A stretch of 64,000 nucleotides of DNA from Chondrus crispus (GCF_000350225.1 NW_005179159.1:350160-414159); one strand, 5' to 3'. Counted from the stretch's first letter, positions 20,551 through 33,621 are shown. The notes: a model not told the origin generated them from the sequence alone. Program-made: numbers and translations.

Positions 20551-23500
20551 GTGCGAAACTTTCGTGTGTGCCATTTTTTAAGTAAACGTTATGTACTGTC
20601 AAATGATTTGTGAAACGCGTGATGCCCATCCATTCATGGTCACATGTCAGGTCACGTGGAGCTCCAGAGCCCCCAGGGACTCACTCACCGATACTGTCAG
20701 AACAGCCGTCTGTCAAACGAATTTTAAAGGTAGTCACATGAAATACGAAAAAACTAGAAATAACTGATCCAATCTGTTGCAGTTCCATGCAGCAGTAAAA
20801 TGGATCACTTTCGGATCTTCCGAGTAGCGATTCTAAGTACTTTAATACAGGAGAAGAGTGCATTAGAAGATATTGGGTTCACGCCAACTGCCACAGTACG
20901 AAATCAAAGTTTCTCCAAACCAAAGTTAAAACTTCATTTTATTAAAGAATGACATGCTGAAGTAACTGGAAAGTTAAACGCAAGTATTCCAATTGTGAAC
21001 GGCAATTTCATCCTTATGAATCCTACTTTGAAATGCTTACTCTCGGTTTTATTTCGGCACAAAATGAGTCATACTTGACCCAGAAATTCTGCTCCGGCTT
21101 TTTATAAAATCGGTATTTACAATAACGAATACAACTTCGTGACATTAATACTGGTCGTAAGATACGCTTCCTGCGCTCATTTTACACCTCAAGTTCTTCC
21201 AGACCCATTCGTACTCATATTAAAATCACGTTCTCGCCCTATATGGATGAAAAGTCTGTAATTTCCAAGCAGCGTAATCTCAAAAAACTAAAAGCTTCTA
21301 TTCCTTCCATGAAATTGGTGGTACTTTATTTCTATCTCCGCCACGTTTGAAACAATAATGGATACAAAACACATTTTATTTGCATAGAAAAGGGGTTTCC
21401 AAAACGTTTAATAGTCAGCATCCATGTAATCATTATTTTCCTCGTAAAAAGCTGATTCTCAGTTGCTGTACTGAAACGCTTGCAACTACATTTGAGTTCA
21501 TGATTCATATCAACCGGATAGATCCGTGGTCACGGCAGCAGTGCATCTCTAGTGCTCTCTAAATAAACTATATCATTTCGAGAGCAGTGCATAATGCTGT
21601 TTTGTTCTTCAACAGTTGCATTTTGGGTATTTTTGGGGTAGCACGGTTCAGAAGGTACGCATCCTAAGTTCTTCAATGCAGAAAGAGTGCTTTTACAGCC
21701 CTAATGAAATTTGTAATGGTTTGTGGACCATGTGTACCTCCCTATCCGCCAAAGCGATGTATTACCTACAAAAAAAGTCACGCAAAGAGAAAGTTCAAGT
21801 TACATCATCCGAAGTAGTTTTGGCCTCAGCTGACTTTGGCTTTGAAATTTTAGTCTTTCTCTGATTTGAAGAAGTTTATCTACTCAAAAGGTAATAAAGT
21901 CCATGAAGTTTTGCAATTCTTGGGCGAAAATGGCCCGAATGGGAGTCACAAGGCTTGGTAAAGACTACGTGGAGTATGTTTTGCTGACGACAATGCTCTA
22001 TTTGCATCTTTCGTAATACATTTTGGTAACAAAACCTACGATGGCTACAAGAGACGTTTTAGAGTACTTATAGAAAACTTTGGCTTGTAATAAGAAACTT
22101 CGGACTAGTCTGAACTGCCAGATATTATATTATAAAATAATCGCACAAGCAAGGAGTAACCTGAACCATGCGCACGTTCTTTGTACGCGCAGTAGCTCAT
22201 ATCCATGCAGCATGTCTTTTCAACATACACCTGTGGCTGAAATTGCGCACTGAAGTACTTACTTATATTGGGGAAAAAGTGTATCGTTAGTATATCAGAA
22301 GAGTTCTCGTAATGGTAAGAATGATAAACCCTTTTAAAGGTCAGGTTCCCTTTATTTACACATGTACTGCTCAGAAGCGTTCAGAGACAATACTGAACAT
22401 GAAGGATCTTAGGGTTTTCGACATTACGTACACTAAACGAATCGTAGAATAGAAAGCATATCTGCTGCAAAGATCCATAACAACACAATTAAACTATTTA
22501 CGATACGATATCTAACAAGACAGCAATAATTCATACACCTCATCTTCTCGATGTTAGCAATGTTTTAACGCCACGCAAAATAGAATTTCGAAAGAGCATG
22601 AAAACTTCCAGATTCTCAGTGTCTTACAGCGATTCCCCAAGAACTGCATTCTCCAAGCGAAAATGTTCACCATATCCAATTAATAAGTATAATTGAGTGC
22701 TTTGTGCGATGGTCAGCATTTGAAAATGGGAAAGAAAGTGTTTCCGTGATCAGTCACTTAAGTAAAATATTATTAAAGATAAACGTATTCGACTACGTTC
22801 TACCCACCTCCATTTACATGCGTAGAATGCAACTCAGCGAATTGTTCGAGTGCATAGAACTACCGTAACTAAACGGACCCTACTCAGGTAGACGAATCTA
22901 ATACTTTAGATACCCCCGACCACTCCAACCATATCTACGAAGTTCCTTTACATTCAGGCAAGCTTCTATGTGAAACATGTCACAGACGAGGCGTCCTTCA
23001 TTCTTCTGACATTTACAGCACATGTTCTTGATGACTGCCAGCCAGTAAGGGCACTCTAGCGACAGTACTGTAATCTAAAATGTCAACGACCAATGTCCTT
23101 TCGGAATACGTCTGTTCATCATCATCATACGTTTTCTAAGTAAATAAATCTATGTTTTGAATGATCTAGGCTTTCATTTCTACAATTTCGAAATCAAATG
23201 GCATATTTAGCAGTACTCTTTTGAGAGGGTCTGTTCACATATTTCTTCACAATTGGCTCCAAAAAGCATTTTCCCGCTGTCGTATTGAAAAAAACCTTGT
23301 CAGGAGGTTCCAGTTTCCGACAACGACACCTCAAGCAAGGAAGGAGAGGGAAGAAAAGAGGGGTGTGAATGCCTTTACAGACGATCCGCTGCGCCAATCC
23401 TACGATCTAGTATCTACTGCCGCGAGTGCATTAACGAAAGCAAATGTGAAGTTTGCAAGACGAGTTCTGCAAGAGTAATGTGGTCTGAAAAGGGGCTCCA

Positions 23501-24021
23501 GATCCACATCTCGTCACTCCGGAGAGCTCAAAACTCATTCTCATTCTTCTCGCATATTACAGTAAGTTGGGACTGCTGATGCTCTCAATAACGACAGCAT
23601 TGGGGCTCTGGCACAGGGACTGCGACATGTTTATTTCGAACACAGCCACATCAAAACGTGGCAGGTTGACGAGTCCTCTTGTAGGGCCAGCGGAAACCCG
23701 CTGATTGGAAACCCTGACTTGTAGGCACTGCGAAAAGCCCATCCGGTTCATTGGACTAATATAGGATTTGTTACGTTACGATCGCAGCCAATCACAGCAG
23801 CCAATATCTGTGATTTGGACGAAACGTTTTGGTATGGGAGAGGAAAAGTAACTGCAGCACCTGACGTGCTCCTGCATGCCATCGTGGTTGTGGGGTTCAA
23901 TTTGGGACCCAGTTACGATGAAATTAAGTAGTTGAAAGTCGAAAACGTCTCTGTTAGATCCGTTGGCTGTACGTTGACGTTTCTTGAATCAATTAATAAT
24001 TCAGCAGTGCATAGAGCGTAC
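20551..24021. other. AT-rich stretch with no supportable gene
   Basis: About 3.5 kb of AT-rich DNA. Open frames are short (60-85 residues) and resemble nothing. A short frame at 23221-23478 and another on the minus strand at 23557-23751 may be transposon scraps but cannot be assigned. Confidence 0.6.
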
Positions 24022-24727
24022 TGTAGCATAAACACCTCTAAACGGATGTGGGTGCATGCACAGTCCTGGAAGACCCGAACGTACGAGAAGACGGCGGAAG
24101 TCGGACCAGATAACGAAACCGGGACGCGAGCCAGGGTAGCGTGGTAGAGCGGGATCTTGGGGAGGACGCGCGCTGGCGCGGGCCGATCTACGCCTCGACG
24201 CCCCGAAGCAGCACTGGGGCATGTTCCGGTGCTCACGGGCGGAAGCGGATCTAGGCTCGCTCGCGTGCTCACGTGTCCTCTACCGGCGCCCGGTCTCGCC
24301 CTAATGTAACTAACGGAAGCTACCTTAAGAAAAGCTGGAAATCGGACCTAGGCGGAAGGTCGTCGACAAGTCCCTGCTTGTCGACCTCCAGGTCCGACAA
24401 GTCCCTGCACGTCCCCATTCGCGGCCGTCGGTCCGCTCCGTTATTTAATGTACAATTAGTCTACCTTAACAGTCTATCGTAGCTTAGTACAGTACGTACT
24501 GTACCTTTCGGTACTACTGTAATGGGCACTGTCAGCCGACGGGGCTGACTATATACGTGTCGTACACGTACAGTACACGTGGGTGTGCGCGCCTCCCACA
24601 CGTGGGGTACACATAGGAACGTGTGCTCGTCTGCCCTGGCACACGTGGGGGGCAGGTGGCCTGTAAGGTTCGTGCCTTACGGATCCAGATCTAATTCGTA
24701 ATCTAATTATATTGTAGTTCTACTACA
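24022..24727 (-). mobile_element. Solo LTR of the chromovirus-like gypsy family
   Basis: About 706 bases beginning TGTAGCATAAAC and ending TACTACA on the plus strand, flanked on both sides by CGTAC (24017-24021 and 24728-24732). It shares several blocks with the LTR at 32955-33621 (for example ggtagcgtggtagagcggga and cggatctaggctc) and has the same CACGTG-rich part. It differs enough to be an older or different subfamily. Solo LTRs arise by recombination between the two LTRs of a full element. Orientation follows the related LTR. Confidence 0.85.
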
Positions 24728-24749
24728 CGTACCAGCTTCGCGATTAGTT

Positions 24750-25262
24750 CGGGGACTCTAGCTTACGATTCTCATACTTTATGGATCCGTTCTTAGCATT
24801 GTACTCGTGGCAGACACTTCGTGGTAGTAGTCCAGAGCTGTTATTTTGTGATGTGAACAAGACAACAAGTGGTTGGGTCATTGATACCAAAGCGCCGTGG
24901 AGTTTTTCCGAGGTTGCTCGTCATCAATTGGCGTCGGATCGGACGATCTAGGCATGTACTCTGGACTCTCAATCAAAAGGGGCTCATTGCAGCTGAATCG
25001 AGCCCTAGGGCTTCGAGATGAAGCAATTATGGAAATAATTCAGATGTGTGGATATCAAGCGTATGCTAACTATTGTGTTGCCTACAACGACTGCGCCCCG
25101 CCAGAGCGTCCTCGCTTCAATTCATTCAAGGAGTATGTACGTCATGCTGAAACTATTCGCGAAGAATCTGAGCAGATTTATGGGAAGGATGACTCTGCAA
25201 AGTTTCTAGAGCATGTCCATAATGGTCTCAGTTCGAACGATGTAGACAAAGGTTTCAGTTAA
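24750..25262 (+). pseudogene. Tyrosine-recombinase remnant (Crypton-like?)
   Basis: The second part reads MYSGLSIKRGSLQLNRALGL, then EIIQMCGYQAYANYCVAYND. This matches the end of tyrosine recombinases: an S-x-x-R-G box in place of the usual HxxRR/HSxRRG, then the small helix with the tyrosine nucleophile region. An upstream part in another frame (LYSWQTLRGSSPELLFCDVN, WVIDTKAPWSFSEVARHQ) fits the preceding core. There is about one break. Crypton DNA transposons carry such a gene alone; DIRS elements carry it with a reverse transcriptase, which is not seen here. The catalytic assignments are by eye. Confidence 0.5.
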
Positions 25263-28200
25263 TCTAGTCAAATATTTTCGTCGAGTACAAGCAAAAGTTT
25301 AGTACTTGATTTATGGAGCATAGATTTCCGTTTTAATGAGAGATAAGTGATCGTCTTATTAATTTCGGAGCGAGGAATAACCTACAGACGCCCACGATAA
25401 GAAACGGAGAGGAGAGGTTTCGTGCGGCCGATTCAAGGGGGTGGAGAAGGTGCCGGATTCAAACCCCAGACAAATCCTGCTAATTGAACTGGAAATTTCT
25501 ATGAAAATCAGTAAGGAATATTGCTTTCGTCAGGTAACAATATTTCTGTCGTCGAATCGAAAAATCACGGATGCGATTCAGAGAATGAAGGACAAATTTA
25601 TGGTGTTCAAGATGAGAAAATGGAAGTTTGGAAGAAAGAACTACGACAATGACTACTTCTCTTACACCAACGAAAGAAGAAGTCTTCTAGTGTGATGTCA
25701 AAAAGAAATAAGAGTGTAGAGTTTTACGCCTCGCTGGAAAAACGCCGGTGAAGATGGAAGTGAAAACCCGCTACTAGAAAAGAATCGCATTTCTTCTGCA
25801 GCTGCAGAGCCAACAGAACGGGATTTCGATTCATTGACACAATCATAGCACAAGAAGCAACAAACCGGGGCTCACATGGAACGCAGTACAGTAGTCAAGT
25901 TCATTCCAGGACTACCAAAAAACCATAGAAGAAGTTGCTCAGCTGTGGCGAAGTGGAGTCAAAAATCTCGACTGTCAACCACTGAGAGGGTTACAGACTC
26001 AGAGATGAGATGCGCAAGAAAATGGTTCCGAACTATAGCCATCAGATGTGGACCTTCTCCGGAAAAAACCACCTTCCTGCGAATGAAGGCTTTAGTGGAA
26101 CGAGTAAAGGAATTTGGCCCTTTCCGAATGGATCTGATAGATATCGGAGGTGACGATGATTGGGAACAGGCCCTTCGAGGATTTCATGCAGTGTATGAAA
26201 AGGATGGGGAGCCCCGGGCTCTGTCGCGTGTACTGCATCAAAAAAGGAATAAAAGCATGAAAATGCTCTAGTGTAAAGGGAGGCCTTTCCCTCACATCGT
26301 CCATCCTACTTTTCTAGTTAAGAAATAGATATCGTGGCACAGAGTGCTGTGCAAGTTTCCATTTTATGGTGAAACAAACGACAGGATGTTCAGCTCTCTC
26401 ACGTGTGCAAAAATACAAACGCTCTCACGAAGGTATTCAGAAAAGACGTTTTCTCGTTTTGCAGTTGAAGCAAAAATGGAGTTAACTACATATAAGTTGA
26501 CTGGATAAATATGAGCTCTCTTCATAAAGAGTTTCGAAAGGATGCATCTCCGTACTGATGGTATGGACCTAAAGTTTAGAAACTGTCACAGAATAAAATA
26601 ATATATAAACTATCGGAACAAGAACGGCACATAATACAAGCTTTTTGTTGCATGGAACTTTGCGACCGGATTTCAGTTCTCAGCAGTTCTGTGTCCACTT
26701 GTATGACTCTGCGGACCACAATTTAAATTCTCTGCAAAACTCTGCTCTTCTACGAATAGACTGATATTCCTGTAGAAGTTCGCAATTTAGTCGTCTAAAT
26801 AGGAATAGACTCAGTTTTGAACGGTTGTTTCAGTAAGGAATCACTCAGCTTCCAGCCAAATCTATACTTAATTCAAATCAGAGAATTTAATGTGACAGTT
26901 GTAGCGAAATTCAGTAGAAACGTGCTGGCAGTGGTGCTGTATACGTCTCATCGAACTGCTACATCTTTTACTTGTGCGTAAGTATGTCTATTTCCGAGTC
27001 TCCCTGGTGTCATGCCAACACGTTTTGCATCTATTATTTTAAATTACTCTATCATCATTTGCTATGATGCACATCATGATGTAGAACGTGGAACGTACCA
27101 GCTCTAGAAAAGGTAATATGAGGTCATAAACTACTGTTTCTAAAGACGTGCGTTTGCGAAATTTGGCTTTCGTTTCAACTACAAATCATGGCTGCCGCAG
27201 TGTCGAAAACCAGTTTGCTATTTTTAGAAACGTAAATATACGCTCTCTTGGCCACAGGCTTAATTGAAATTCTTCAGTCAACATTTCTGCTGGCTTGTGA
27301 TGTACTACAAAGGACGGCTTTGGTTGACGCCGAGATATTAAAACATATGGCGCTTCAGATATCCCCGGATTTGCAGGGCCACTTTAAATCTCTTTATGTT
27401 GTTCTTTCTCTCTCCTGCGCTATTAGTAGGACCCGTTTCAGATCTCAACAACAAAAAGTCTACTGATACACTTCTATGCACAATAATTGAGATACTTGAC
27501 AGAAATCTCATATTCAAAAAATACTTCGACATGATTGGAAGAATTCGCACTCTACACCTTCCCGTATTCTATTTTTTAATGGAAACTATACTAACAAGGC
27601 AATTGGAGATCTCTGCCTCCAACATCTCTATAAATATTGAACGGGTACAAACGAACTATCAGATCGGAGACAAACGCACCAACCTTCCACGTCCCTCGTT
27701 TCCTCCAATATCGCAAGAAGTCCCCGTTGTTCCAAAATGAGCGGCGTCAGTCATCCGGAGTTGTGCATCATCTGCCAGTTCTCGCCTCATGGCGACGTGG
27801 TCTAGCTACAGTGCAGATACGTCTTTCAAAAGAGCGCATTGCTCCCTGTCTTCAATGTAACGCTCCTACGTGTCCAATGGTGGAAATATCCGAGAATGGG
27901 AGAACATAAGATCATCCGGTAAATCGTTAAGCAGGGAACTGTCCGCTTTGCCGTACAAGGATTCAATAAAATCAAAATGAAGTATTTTTCAGGGTAAGTC
28001 TTTCAGAAGAGTCGTAAAACTACGAGGGAGTGGGATTCCACCCCGGAATCCCAGCTGTCCAAGATATTCAGAAGAAGAACAAGAAACGCATGGAAAGAAG
28101 GTTGAAGAATGAAAGGATGAATTCAAGCTCTCAAGGCAGTTCAGGTAGTGGTGTTGGTCCCTTTGCTTAGTTCAATAAATTGATAAAATGTAGTCAATCC

Positions 28201-29819
28201 GCATTTGTTTCACAGTGCTTCCTTGTATTCCTCCTTCATCCTGCATCTTGAAGTTTATTTATTTTTATTGCGACGAAATGAACTTCACTGTCGAGTACAA
28301 AATAAATTGTGGAATGCCATTTTAAGCGTGATGACAGTTTCGGCCAATAGCTTTGTACCTGATGCATCCAGTCACGTTTCCAAGTATTTATTAGAGTTGA
28401 TTTTGAATATGTAGTAAGAGAGATATAAGTGTAAGACATTTGGAAGGATGTATTGTATTGTTGCAAATATACAGTGCATATAGATGTCAGGTTCTATGTC
28501 CTGTAAACACTTATAATATTCTTGCGGTTCTTTGGTATTCAATATTACTAAATAATGGGCCCATGACTGTATTTCTCTAGTTGCATGTATTGCTACAATA
28601 CTGTAAATGTACAAATTAGAAATGTTGTGGAAGAGGAAGGCTCTTGCCATTCTGCCAGAGTGGCGTCCGAGACGCATGTGCAATTGGTTGTCTATTTTAA
28701 AGAACTTCTGCATTGGACAATGATAGAACTTTTAGTATAGGCGCAAACGCTATTTATAAAATCATCACTCTTGAGGTCGAGATAATTTAAACAGTATATG
28801 GCTTGTAAAAACTAGTCATGCCGATTTCAAGTTTTAATTTGGTTTGCATCGGTTGTTGGGGCAATTTATGAAATACAGAGGACTTTGTCAGTGCTGTAGA
28901 AGATCCTTGACAGCACACACAACCCAACTGTCAAAGATCGTTGCTTCGCTCGCTGAAGTCGAGGCGGGCGCAGCCCATCCTCGACCTCGTAGTAGATCCT
29001 CGACAGCAGGAGCAGCCCAGATGTCAAGGATCGTTGCGTCGCATCGCTCGCTCGGGTTCATCGATTAGGGGAAATAGAATCGCGCGAAATGGTAGGGATC
29101 GTGTTTGGGGTGGGTGGATGCGACGGCAGTTTGGGGGCGCGCGGTTTATAATACTGCAGAGTCCATTGAATTGTGTTTGCAGTGACAGTCTAGGTGTAAT
29201 GTAGCGACGGCGGCGGCGACAGAGGTGGTTTCGGGTACGACAGAATGGATTCTGTATCTAATTTGGCCGCAGTGGCGGAGACGACGACGGCAACGACCGA
29301 TTAGATTACAGTACGACTTGATTATTTGCCGTAGAAAAGTTTCAGATGTTTAAAATAGTAGTTTTTGAAAGCGAGACATTTGTGTTGTTGTTGTACGTCT
29401 GTCTGCGTCATTGGGCACGATGCCTATACAGAAATGTACCGTCAGAGAGGTTCACTTCTAGATGTAACACAACATTACATTCTTAATCTTTCTGTAGTCC
29501 TTTCAACTAGTTACCGAGTTTCAAGCTGAACACTCAGTGGATCAGTGGAGCACTGAAAAGGGTACGTACTCAGCAGGAAGACTGAATGTATCACGAATGA
29601 TTTGGTCATTAGCGAAAATCGTATTTTTCACAAACATGTCAATCTCTTTTCTGGATATTTCATCTTTTGGCGGTCGTACAGTATTTCCAGAATTACTTGT
29701 CAAATTTTAAAGTGCGCTAATACATTGACTCCCGCCAAAGTCCTTTATTGCAAAGCAACAAATTGTAATAAGTACCTGACCAAACAGGGATACAGCCTCC
29801 CACGTTCCGAGGCGCAGAA
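25263..29819. other. AT-rich region with no recognised gene
   Basis: About 4.5 kb. Two frames on the plus strand (25441-25695 and 25876-26271) have protein-like composition and may belong with the recombinase remnant, but match no family I know. A GC-richer patch at 28890-29060 contains an imperfect internal duplication around agatcc-t/c-gacagca and gtcaa-a/g-gatcgttgc. Confidence 0.5.
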
Positions 29820-30180
29820 TCCCCAATGTCGATCAGCCGACGGAAAGCGCAGAATGCGCTACAGCTGCCTGCGGAAGCCGCTGTCAACGGCACAAATGAC
29901 CTCGAAGCCTATCCAAAGGATGATCTCAAAAGCGACACGGATGAAGAAACGGACTACTTGACGCCCACCTATGATTTGTTCTACCAGTCTTGCGGAGCTT
30001 CCGCAATTATCAAAATGTCCAACTTCTCGCTTGACGAATTTCAAGAAGTGTGAATGAAGTTCAAGGACGTAACGCTCAAGAACTGGAACACGGGAAGATG
30101 GAGAAAGACAAAATATGGCGCAAAAGCAATGCTTTTCAGTGTAGTAAGAGCACCTCTATCTCTGTGACCGAGAGTAAACC
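29820..30180 (+). pseudogene. Fragment of a DDE transposase N-terminal region
   Basis: Reads DLFYQSCGASAIIKMSNFSL DEFQEV, then, after a stop, KFKDVTLKNWNTGRWRKTKY and AKAMLFSVVRAPLSL. The pattern (F-rich helix, DEF, GR-KT-Y and a hydrophobic helix) is seen at the N-terminus of several Harbinger/IS5-like transposases. No catalytic part follows directly. Tentative. Confidence 0.3.
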
Positions 30181-30389
30181 AAATTTGGCTAACATTTTCC
30201 GACGTCGCCAAGTGGCGTGGTCATGTACCAGGAAATTTTTCCTGCCATGTCTATTTTGCATGTGCCAAGATCTCTGTTCCAAGTACTCGTACTCCAGCGT
30301 ACCCTATGCAGTAGTTCCGCGTTGCCATTCGTTTTCTAGCACCGTTGTGCAATCCTCCCTTGCCCTCTTTCCTTCGAACTCCCTCCCAA

Positions 30390-31757
30390 CATGCCTGCCT
30401 CATTCGCGACTGCATCATATTTCTCCTTGGCAAATATATATGACGATTTGGAGGAGCAGACTGCCGCAGCTCAATAGGTAACGGCGGCTGTCCTTTCCCT
30501 ATCGACCTACCGTGATGATGATATTTAACGGGGACGCGCGCCAGGTTCCCGATCCAAACGTCGCGGCACATGCAGCTGGTTCAATGATTACCTTCCCCTA
30601 CACCCGTCTATCCCGCCCATCGTTTCCGGGAGGTGTTTCGTGTTCCGTTGTCTCTATATTACGTACTGCATGATCAGCTCGTCGAAGAAGAGCCCTTGCT
30701 ACAGCAGAGGAGCAATGCGTTCGGGACTCTGGAACACACGTCGCACCAAAAAATTCTGATGACTCTACGGAGATTGGGAACGGGTCTGTCGTTCCGTCAA
30801 ATGGATGATATGGCTCGTATGTCGTCTGAGTCGCAGCGGCGCGCGTTTAAGTTGACTTTGCAGAGGATGTATAGACATTTCGGACCTTGTACCCTAACCG
30901 TAAACCCACAGAACATGAGCTTCGCTCCATCGTCAAACTGTATGAAGATCGGGGTTTTGCAGGGTGTATGGGGTCTGTGGACTGTATGCATCTACATTTG
31001 AAGAACAGTCCAATTGCATTTATAGGACAGTACTACAACGCAAATGACGGGAAGCTCGCAACGATCAGCTGTGAGGCGCTATGTGACCGTTCTTTGTACT
31101 GTTGGCATTGATTTGCCGGGAGATGTGGAACCAACAACAATAAAACAGTACTGCGCTATAGTCCTCTTTTTATTGATATTTTGAACGGAGATCGGAAGAT
31201 GACTCTTCCAGAAGGCTATGTATTGAATGGTCATAGTAGGCATTGGTTACTGTACATGCTGTCGGATGGAATTTATCCGGAATGGTGCATCTTTGGTAAG
31301 CCGAATCATGCTCTGTTAACTGATATGGACTCGCACTACACAAAGATGCAAAGGGACAAAGGAGGGAAATAGAGCGTTTTTGGTGTGTTGCAGCGGCGAT
31401 TCCGAATATTGCGCCATGAGTTCCATGAGTGAAGTGATGAGATGATCATTCTCATAAGTCAAGTATGTGTTATAATTCACAACATGATCGTGGATTTGTG
31501 GCAGAGGGGAGAACTACGCTCGGAGACAGGCGAGGACGGGGAGGCTGTGGATGTTGTAGCGGAGTTTTCGAGGATGATGGCGTCGCTGCTGCTGTTGCAG
31601 AAGGAATGGTTCAAGAACCAGAGACACAGTTTGAAGCCTCAACAACACTCGATTCCCTCGTAGATAGAAGTGGTGTCATCATGAGTTCAGAGCGACGCAT
31701 CGAACTTCAGTCACAGCTTGCGCAACATCTATGGGTCAGAAAAGGTAGCGTGTCATT
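30390..31757 (+). pseudogene. Broken PIF/Harbinger transposase (plant-transposon-protein type)
   Basis: Ordered matches to the DDE_Tnp_4/Plant_tran family: CSWFNDYLPLHPSIPP; FRVPLSLYYVLHDQLVEEEP; HQKILMTLRRLGTGLSFRQM; then FAGCMGSVDCMHLHLKNSP (first aspartate), IGQYYNANDGK, VLNGHSRHWLLYMLSDGIYP (second aspartate region) and MCYNSQHD-type sequence near 31465 followed by an acidic tail. The pieces lie in different frames with about four or five breaks. Harbinger elements usually also carry a Myb-like gene; none is intact here. Confidence 0.75.
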
Positions 31758-31815
31758 TTAAACCCTATTGTAAGCTTTCCTTCGTAACTCGAACTCGACC
31801 CCCCGAAGAAACGAC

Positions 31816-32133
31816 AGATGTTTTGGCGTTTGGGGAATTAACGAGGCGCAGGCGCTCACTCTCAGGATAACGCTGTCCAACAACCTGCGCCACCTGCCGC
31901 CCTCGGCACCCGTCTCCTGCGCAGAGCTCCTCGCTGTGTTAAGCGAGCAAGGGTGCGGGCACATAACATCCGAGCTCGCTCTGCACATCATCCACGCGCT
32001 CCGCGCGTCGCCGCCGCCCGTCCTTTCGCGCGCGCGGCTGGTGATTCTCCCGCTCGTCAACCCGTCCGGGCGGCGCGCCGCCGAGTGGGGCTCACAATGC
32101 CAGCGCGGCAACGCGCATGGCGTCCACCTGAAC
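31816..32133 (+). pseudogene. M14 zinc-carboxypeptidase gene fragment
   Basis: An open, GC-rich frame reads ...RITLSNNLRHLPPSAPVSCA..., ELALHIIHALRASPPPVLSR, ARLVILPLVNPSGRRAAEWG and RGNAHGVHLN. The block ending in the VNPSG and GVHLN motifs matches the middle of M14 carboxypeptidases (PMVNPDGY ... GVDLNRNF). Similarity stops abruptly after HLN, where RNF should follow; the next residues are low-complexity E/G. The zinc-binding HxxE and the later catalytic parts are absent. The sharp GC change against AT-rich, transposon-derived surroundings suggests a captured or left-behind piece of a host gene. Confidence 0.6.
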
Positions 32134-32434
32134 GGCGAAGAAGGCGCGGGGTGTGATGCGGAGTCTGGGGCGCGGAGGGAATTAGGGAGGGAGGGGAAAA
32201 TGGGAGAATTGAAGTAGGGATTGACGTAGGGATTGACGTTGACAACTTTGTTGAAGGGGAGATGAGGAGAAGAGGAGGGAGCTGACTGTGTCGCAAGAGG
32301 ACATTAACGCTTTCCATTGTGGCGACATGTGGAATCATATAGGCATCACGGACGCCAGCTGCGCCCGTCCACTCGCCGCGTTGAGGCTAGCATCGCTTCG
32401 CGCACTACAACCTCGATCGCCGACACCCGCCGCC

Positions 32435-32716
32435 ATGCACTCCCCTGTGCTCGCCTACGCCTCCGTCCCCTCATCCTCTACCGCGCTTCCCCCTCCTTCT
32501 GCTACCACCCTTTTCCCCCAACCAGTCCCCCACTCTCCACTCGCAATGTATCCACCACAAGTCCTGGGGAAGCGCCCCCGCGCGCAGGTACTTGCGCTGC
32601 TCCACCCGCACGGGGCCGAGTTGCAGGCGCTGACGATCTTGTTCGACGTGGTGGGCGAACGCGACGCCGGGTGCGGCGCGGCCGACTTCATGCTGCCGTT
32701 CTTGCAGGTGCTGTGA
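32435..32716 (+). CDS. Hypothetical 93-residue protein
   Basis: The start has a good context (gccgccatgc). A Ser/Pro-rich N-terminus is followed by KRPRAQVLALLHPHGAELQA and LTILFDVVGERDAGCGAADF. GC-rich third positions fit host genes here. No family was recognised. It ends about 240 bases before the chromovirus LTR, so it could also be the truncated first part of a larger host gene disrupted by insertions. Confidence 0.3.
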   Translation: MHSPVLAYASVPSSSTALPPPSATTLFPQPVPHSPLAMYPPQVLGKRPRAQVLALLHPHGAELQALTILFDVVGERDAGCGAADFMLPFLQVL

Positions 32717-32954
32717 GGCACGGTGACTCGCAGCGTGGGTGAGCTGGGGCGGCCGTAGCTGGTAAGCGGGCCGCCGCGCAACCCGCTGACAGCGGGTTGC
32801 GCCGCTGTTGGGGCCGTCGGTCGGCACGACGCTGTCGCGGGTCAAGTCGAAGAGGGAGAGGAAGGAAGCGGTGGGAAAGGGTGACAACCGCAAACAGAGT
32901 ATACACATCATGAGATATAACGCCGTGGGACGCGGGCGGCGGCGCGGCCATCGG

Positions 32955-33621
32955 TGGAGCATAAACACCCACCTGACGTAGAGGGGTGTATGCTTTAGCT
33001 CGACGTAGACCCTTCGGAGGGGGAGAAGACAGGGAGGACACACAGCTAACGAGACAGGGAAGCGGGCCCTGGTAGCGTGGTAGAGCGGGACAGTCGGGGA
33101 CGCGCGTACGCGAGGGCCAATCCACGGCTCGACGCCCCGGAGCAGCGCTGGGTAACGTACCAGCGCTGACGGGCGGAGGCGGATCTAGGCTCACTCGCGT
33201 ACGCGTGTGTCCCCTACCCGCTTTGTTCCGTTTAACGCACACGAAGACCGATCGCGCGTGTTAGGTAAGCTGGAACACGGGCCTTGACGGTCGGTGGGTG
33301 ACAAGTCCGTGCTTGTCCTCCTCCACCGCCGCCGGTCCGCGCCATATTTAATGTACATAATAACCTATCATAATAGTACAGTACTGATGTACTGTAGCGA
33401 CGTACTGTAGCGGTCGGTCGACACTGTAATACTGTCAACCATCGGGGCTGACAGTACACGTGTGTGCGCGCTCTTCGGTCCCGCGCGTACACGTGTACAC
33501 GTGCGCCCCCTGTACTTGGGGGTACACGTGGTGGTACTGTAGAGCATCGAGCCCTACAGTATCCGATCCGATTATGAGTTGATCTAATCTAAAATAAAGC
33601 CCCAGGGGGGGTTATACTACA
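32955..33621 (-). repeat. 3' LTR of the chromovirus
   Basis: About 667 bases, TG to CA. Its start was set by comparison with the solo LTR at 24022, whose ends are proved by a target duplication. On the minus strand it starts TGTAGTATAAC right after a purine tract (33622-33631). It holds a cluster of ACACGTG palindromes at 33455-33530. Confidence 0.8.
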
